A stretch of DNA of 64,000 nucleotides, taken from positions 1-64,000 of IMG/VR virus record IMGVR_UViG_3300039210_000318; one strand, given 5' to 3'. Shown one piece after another: positions 62,530 through 64,000 of this stretch. Position 1 is the first letter of the stretch. Each line of letters opens with the position of its first letter. Source of the DNA: a virus. A program made the translations under genes and the position numbers. The notes under the pieces are model-generated. The model was not told where the DNA came from and did no database searches. It was given only the letters and a program-made list of their open reading frames with translations.

Positions 62530-64000
62530 CCCCAACCTCGCCGTCCTCGTCCCCATCGAGCGGCTCCACGCCCACCCGGAAAACCCCCGGCGCATCGATC
62601 AGGGTAAGCTCCAAGCGTTGCAACACGCGCTGGCAAGCGACCCGACCATGCTTTGGCAGCGACCGCTCGGCGCCCGCTACGACGGCACCGTCTACATGGG
62701 CAACATGCGGCTGCAAGCAGCCGCCGCCCTCGGTTGGACCGAGCTACCGGTGGTTTACGAAGACCTGGACCCCATCGAGGAGATGCAGCGCATGGTGCGC
62801 GACAATCGCGAGTACGGCGAGGACGACGACGACAAGCTGGCAACGCTGCTTGCTACCCTCGACGCCGCCGACGCCGACCTCTCGCTCACCGGTTTGGACG
62901 AGCAGCGCGTGGCTGACTTGCTCGCTTCCGTAGCCGGCGAAGGCCAGGGCGGCGCAGCCGGCGACCCCGCCGATGCCTTCCTTTCCCTCTCCGACCGCTT
63001 CGGCATCGTGCCCTTCTCCGTGCTCGACGCCCGCCAGGGGCCATGGCTGCAGCGCAAGCGAGCCTGGCTCGGCATCGGCCTAGTCTCCGAGATCGGCCGC
63101 GGCAATGACAACGACAAGACGGCCAAGGGCCTGACCTACTCCGTTAGCTCGCAGCCCATTAGCGCCTACAAGGAGAAGGAAGCGTACCAAGCGAAGCTCG
63201 GCCGCGAAGTCTCCTGGCCGGAATTCCTGACCGCTCACCCCGGCGCCGCCAAGCAAAGCGGTACCTCCATCTTCGATCCCGTCGTCTGCGAACTCGCCTA
63301 CCGGTGGTTTTCCGCGCCGGGGGCCATCGTCCTTGACCCCTTCGCCGGTGGCTCGGTACGCGGCGTCGTGGCCGCCTTGCTCGGCCGCCAGTACGTCGGC
63401 ATCGACCTCAGCGAGCGTCAGGTGCAAGCGAACCGCGACCAATGGGACGCTATCCTCGCCCGGCTACCGCAGGACGCCACGCCGGCCAGCGCCGTCCCGG
63501 CGCTGGCCGCGCCTCCCCCGGTAGGCGTCGCCCCCGACGCCCTCACCCCCGTTGAGGAGCATCGCCTACCGAACGGCGGCGCCGTCTGGCTGAAGCGCGA
63601 CGATACCTGCACCATCGCCGGGGTGACCGGAGGTAAGGTCCGTTCCTGCTGGGCATTGGCTCAGGGAGCAACCGGCCTCACCACCGCCGGCAGCAAGGAA
63701 TCCCTGCAAGTCAACATCGTCGCCCACATCGCCAAGGAGCTCGGTATCCCGTGCCGGGTGCATGTCCCCTCCGGCACCCTCACGCCGGAACTACGGAGCG
63801 CTCAAGCAGCCGGCGCCGAGATCGTCCAGCACGTCCCCGGCCATAATGTCGTCATCAGCGCCCGCGCGCGGGAAGACGCCGCGGCGCGCGGCTGGCGCGA
63901 GATCCCGTTCGGCATGGAGCACGAGGTCGCCGTCGAGCAGACGAGCAGCCAGATAGTCAACCTCCCCGGCAACGCTACCCGCCTCGTCGTACCCGTTGGC
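62519..64000 (+). CDS. ParB-like / DNA methylase / PLP-enzyme fusion (3' end beyond window)
   Basis: 494 codons open to the window end, from a TTG with AAGGAG upstream. Residues 8-125 are ParB-like (VPIERLHAHPENPRR, GTVYMGNMRLQAAAALGWTELPVVYEDL). Residues 200-305 match the half of an N4/N6 methylase with motif I (AIVLDPFAGGSVRGVVAALLGRQYVGIDLSERQVQAN), but no DPPY motif is present before the next domain. Residues 345-494 match Trp-synthase-beta-fold PLP enzymes (WLKRDD, GGKVRSCW with a candidate PLP lysine, TTAGSKESLQVNIVAHIAKELGIPCRVHVPSG). May act in DNA base modification. Partial gene. Confidence 0.75.
   Translation, partial: MPLDPNLAVLVPIERLHAHPENPRRIDQGKLQALQHALASDPTMLWQRPLGARYDGTVYMGNMRLQAAAALGWTELPVVYEDLDPIEEMQRMVRDNREYGEDDDDKLATLLATLDAADADLSLTGLDEQRVADLLASVAGEGQGGAAGDPADAFLSLSDRFGIVPFSVLDARQGPWLQRKRAWLGIGLVSEIGRGNDNDKTAKGLTYSVSSQPISAYKEKEAYQAKLGREVSWPEFLTAHPGAAKQSGTSIFDPVVCELAYRWFSAPGAIVLDPFAGGSVRGVVAALLGRQYVGIDLSERQVQANRDQWDAILARLPQDATPASAVPALAAPPPVGVAPDALTPVEEHRLPNGGAVWLKRDDTCTIAGVTGGKVRSCWALAQGATGLTTAGSKESLQVNIVAHIAKELGIPCRVHVPSGTLTPELRSAQAAGAEIVQHVPGHNVVISARAREDAAARGWREIPFGMEHEVAVEQTSSQIVNLPGNATRLVVPVG

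Noticed and set aside
1-64000. tRNA genes
   Set aside because: Looked for acceptor-stem pairs with TTC-type T loops by eye and found none convincing; a tRNA search program would be decisive.

Overview
The window reads as part of a high-GC temperate siphophage genome, either free or integrated. The evidence is a canonical head-to-tail gene order with a tail chaperone frameshift site and a 1307-residue tape measure gene, a lysis cluster, phage replication and recombination genes, a tyrosine integrase, an Xre-type regulator and an excisionase-like HTH. The host cannot be named from the sequence. Ribosome binding sites are mostly GAAAGGA-like, and GTG and TTG starts are common.

Layout. 0-14.5 kb: neck, tail tube, chaperones, tape measure, hub and fibre, all on the + strand. 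14.6-18.2 kb: small membrane or coiled-coil proteins and three consecutive cell-wall-type enzymes (glycosidase+C39-like, CHAP, NlpC/P60-like). 18.2-26.4 kb: leftward genes, including a tandem family of about five paralogues of unknown function, an ArdC-like antirestriction protein, a SWIM zinc finger, a Rad52-type annealing protein and SSB. 26.6-28.8 kb: Xre regulator, a replication initiator with iterons inside its gene, and a DnaC-like loader. 29.6-31.1 kb: a striking 1.45-kb non-coding array. 31.1-49.4 kb: rightward accessory genes, namely a Gp37/Gp68-type protein, ASCH-like protein, homing endonuclease, N4/N6 and C5 DNA methyltransferases, nuclease-like and 3D-domain proteins, a LuxR-type regulator and a TGT/DpdA-like enzyme with partners. 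49.6-50.7 kb: integrase. 51.4-61.2 kb: an array of about 15 small-gene cassettes. 61.7 kb to the end: an N4/N6 methyltransferase and a ParB-methylase-PLP fusion cut by the window edge.

Two features stand out. First, 29608-31071 is built from pentamers of form NNNCC, restarted every 28, 33, 38 or 43 bases by a GCGAC anchor. Of 43 anchor distances measured by hand, 39 fall exactly on these values. The anchors occur in all three frames, so the signal is in the nucleic acid and not in a protein. Second, more than twenty promoters share one design: a 20-bp palindrome (ATACCG-N8-CGGTAT) filling the spacer between -35 and -10. In the cassette array this is followed by a leader hairpin whose stem covaries, a GAAAGGA site, one small gene and a terminator hairpin, commonly built on GGTACC. 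A dispersed repeat of about 230 bp occurs four times upstream of such promoters or genes. Together these suggest a phage-wide regulon controlled by one repressor-like protein (the Xre protein at 26613 is a candidate) and an accessory region that grows by adding uniform single-gene cassettes.

All calls were made by reading the sequence. No database search, folding program or alignment was run.
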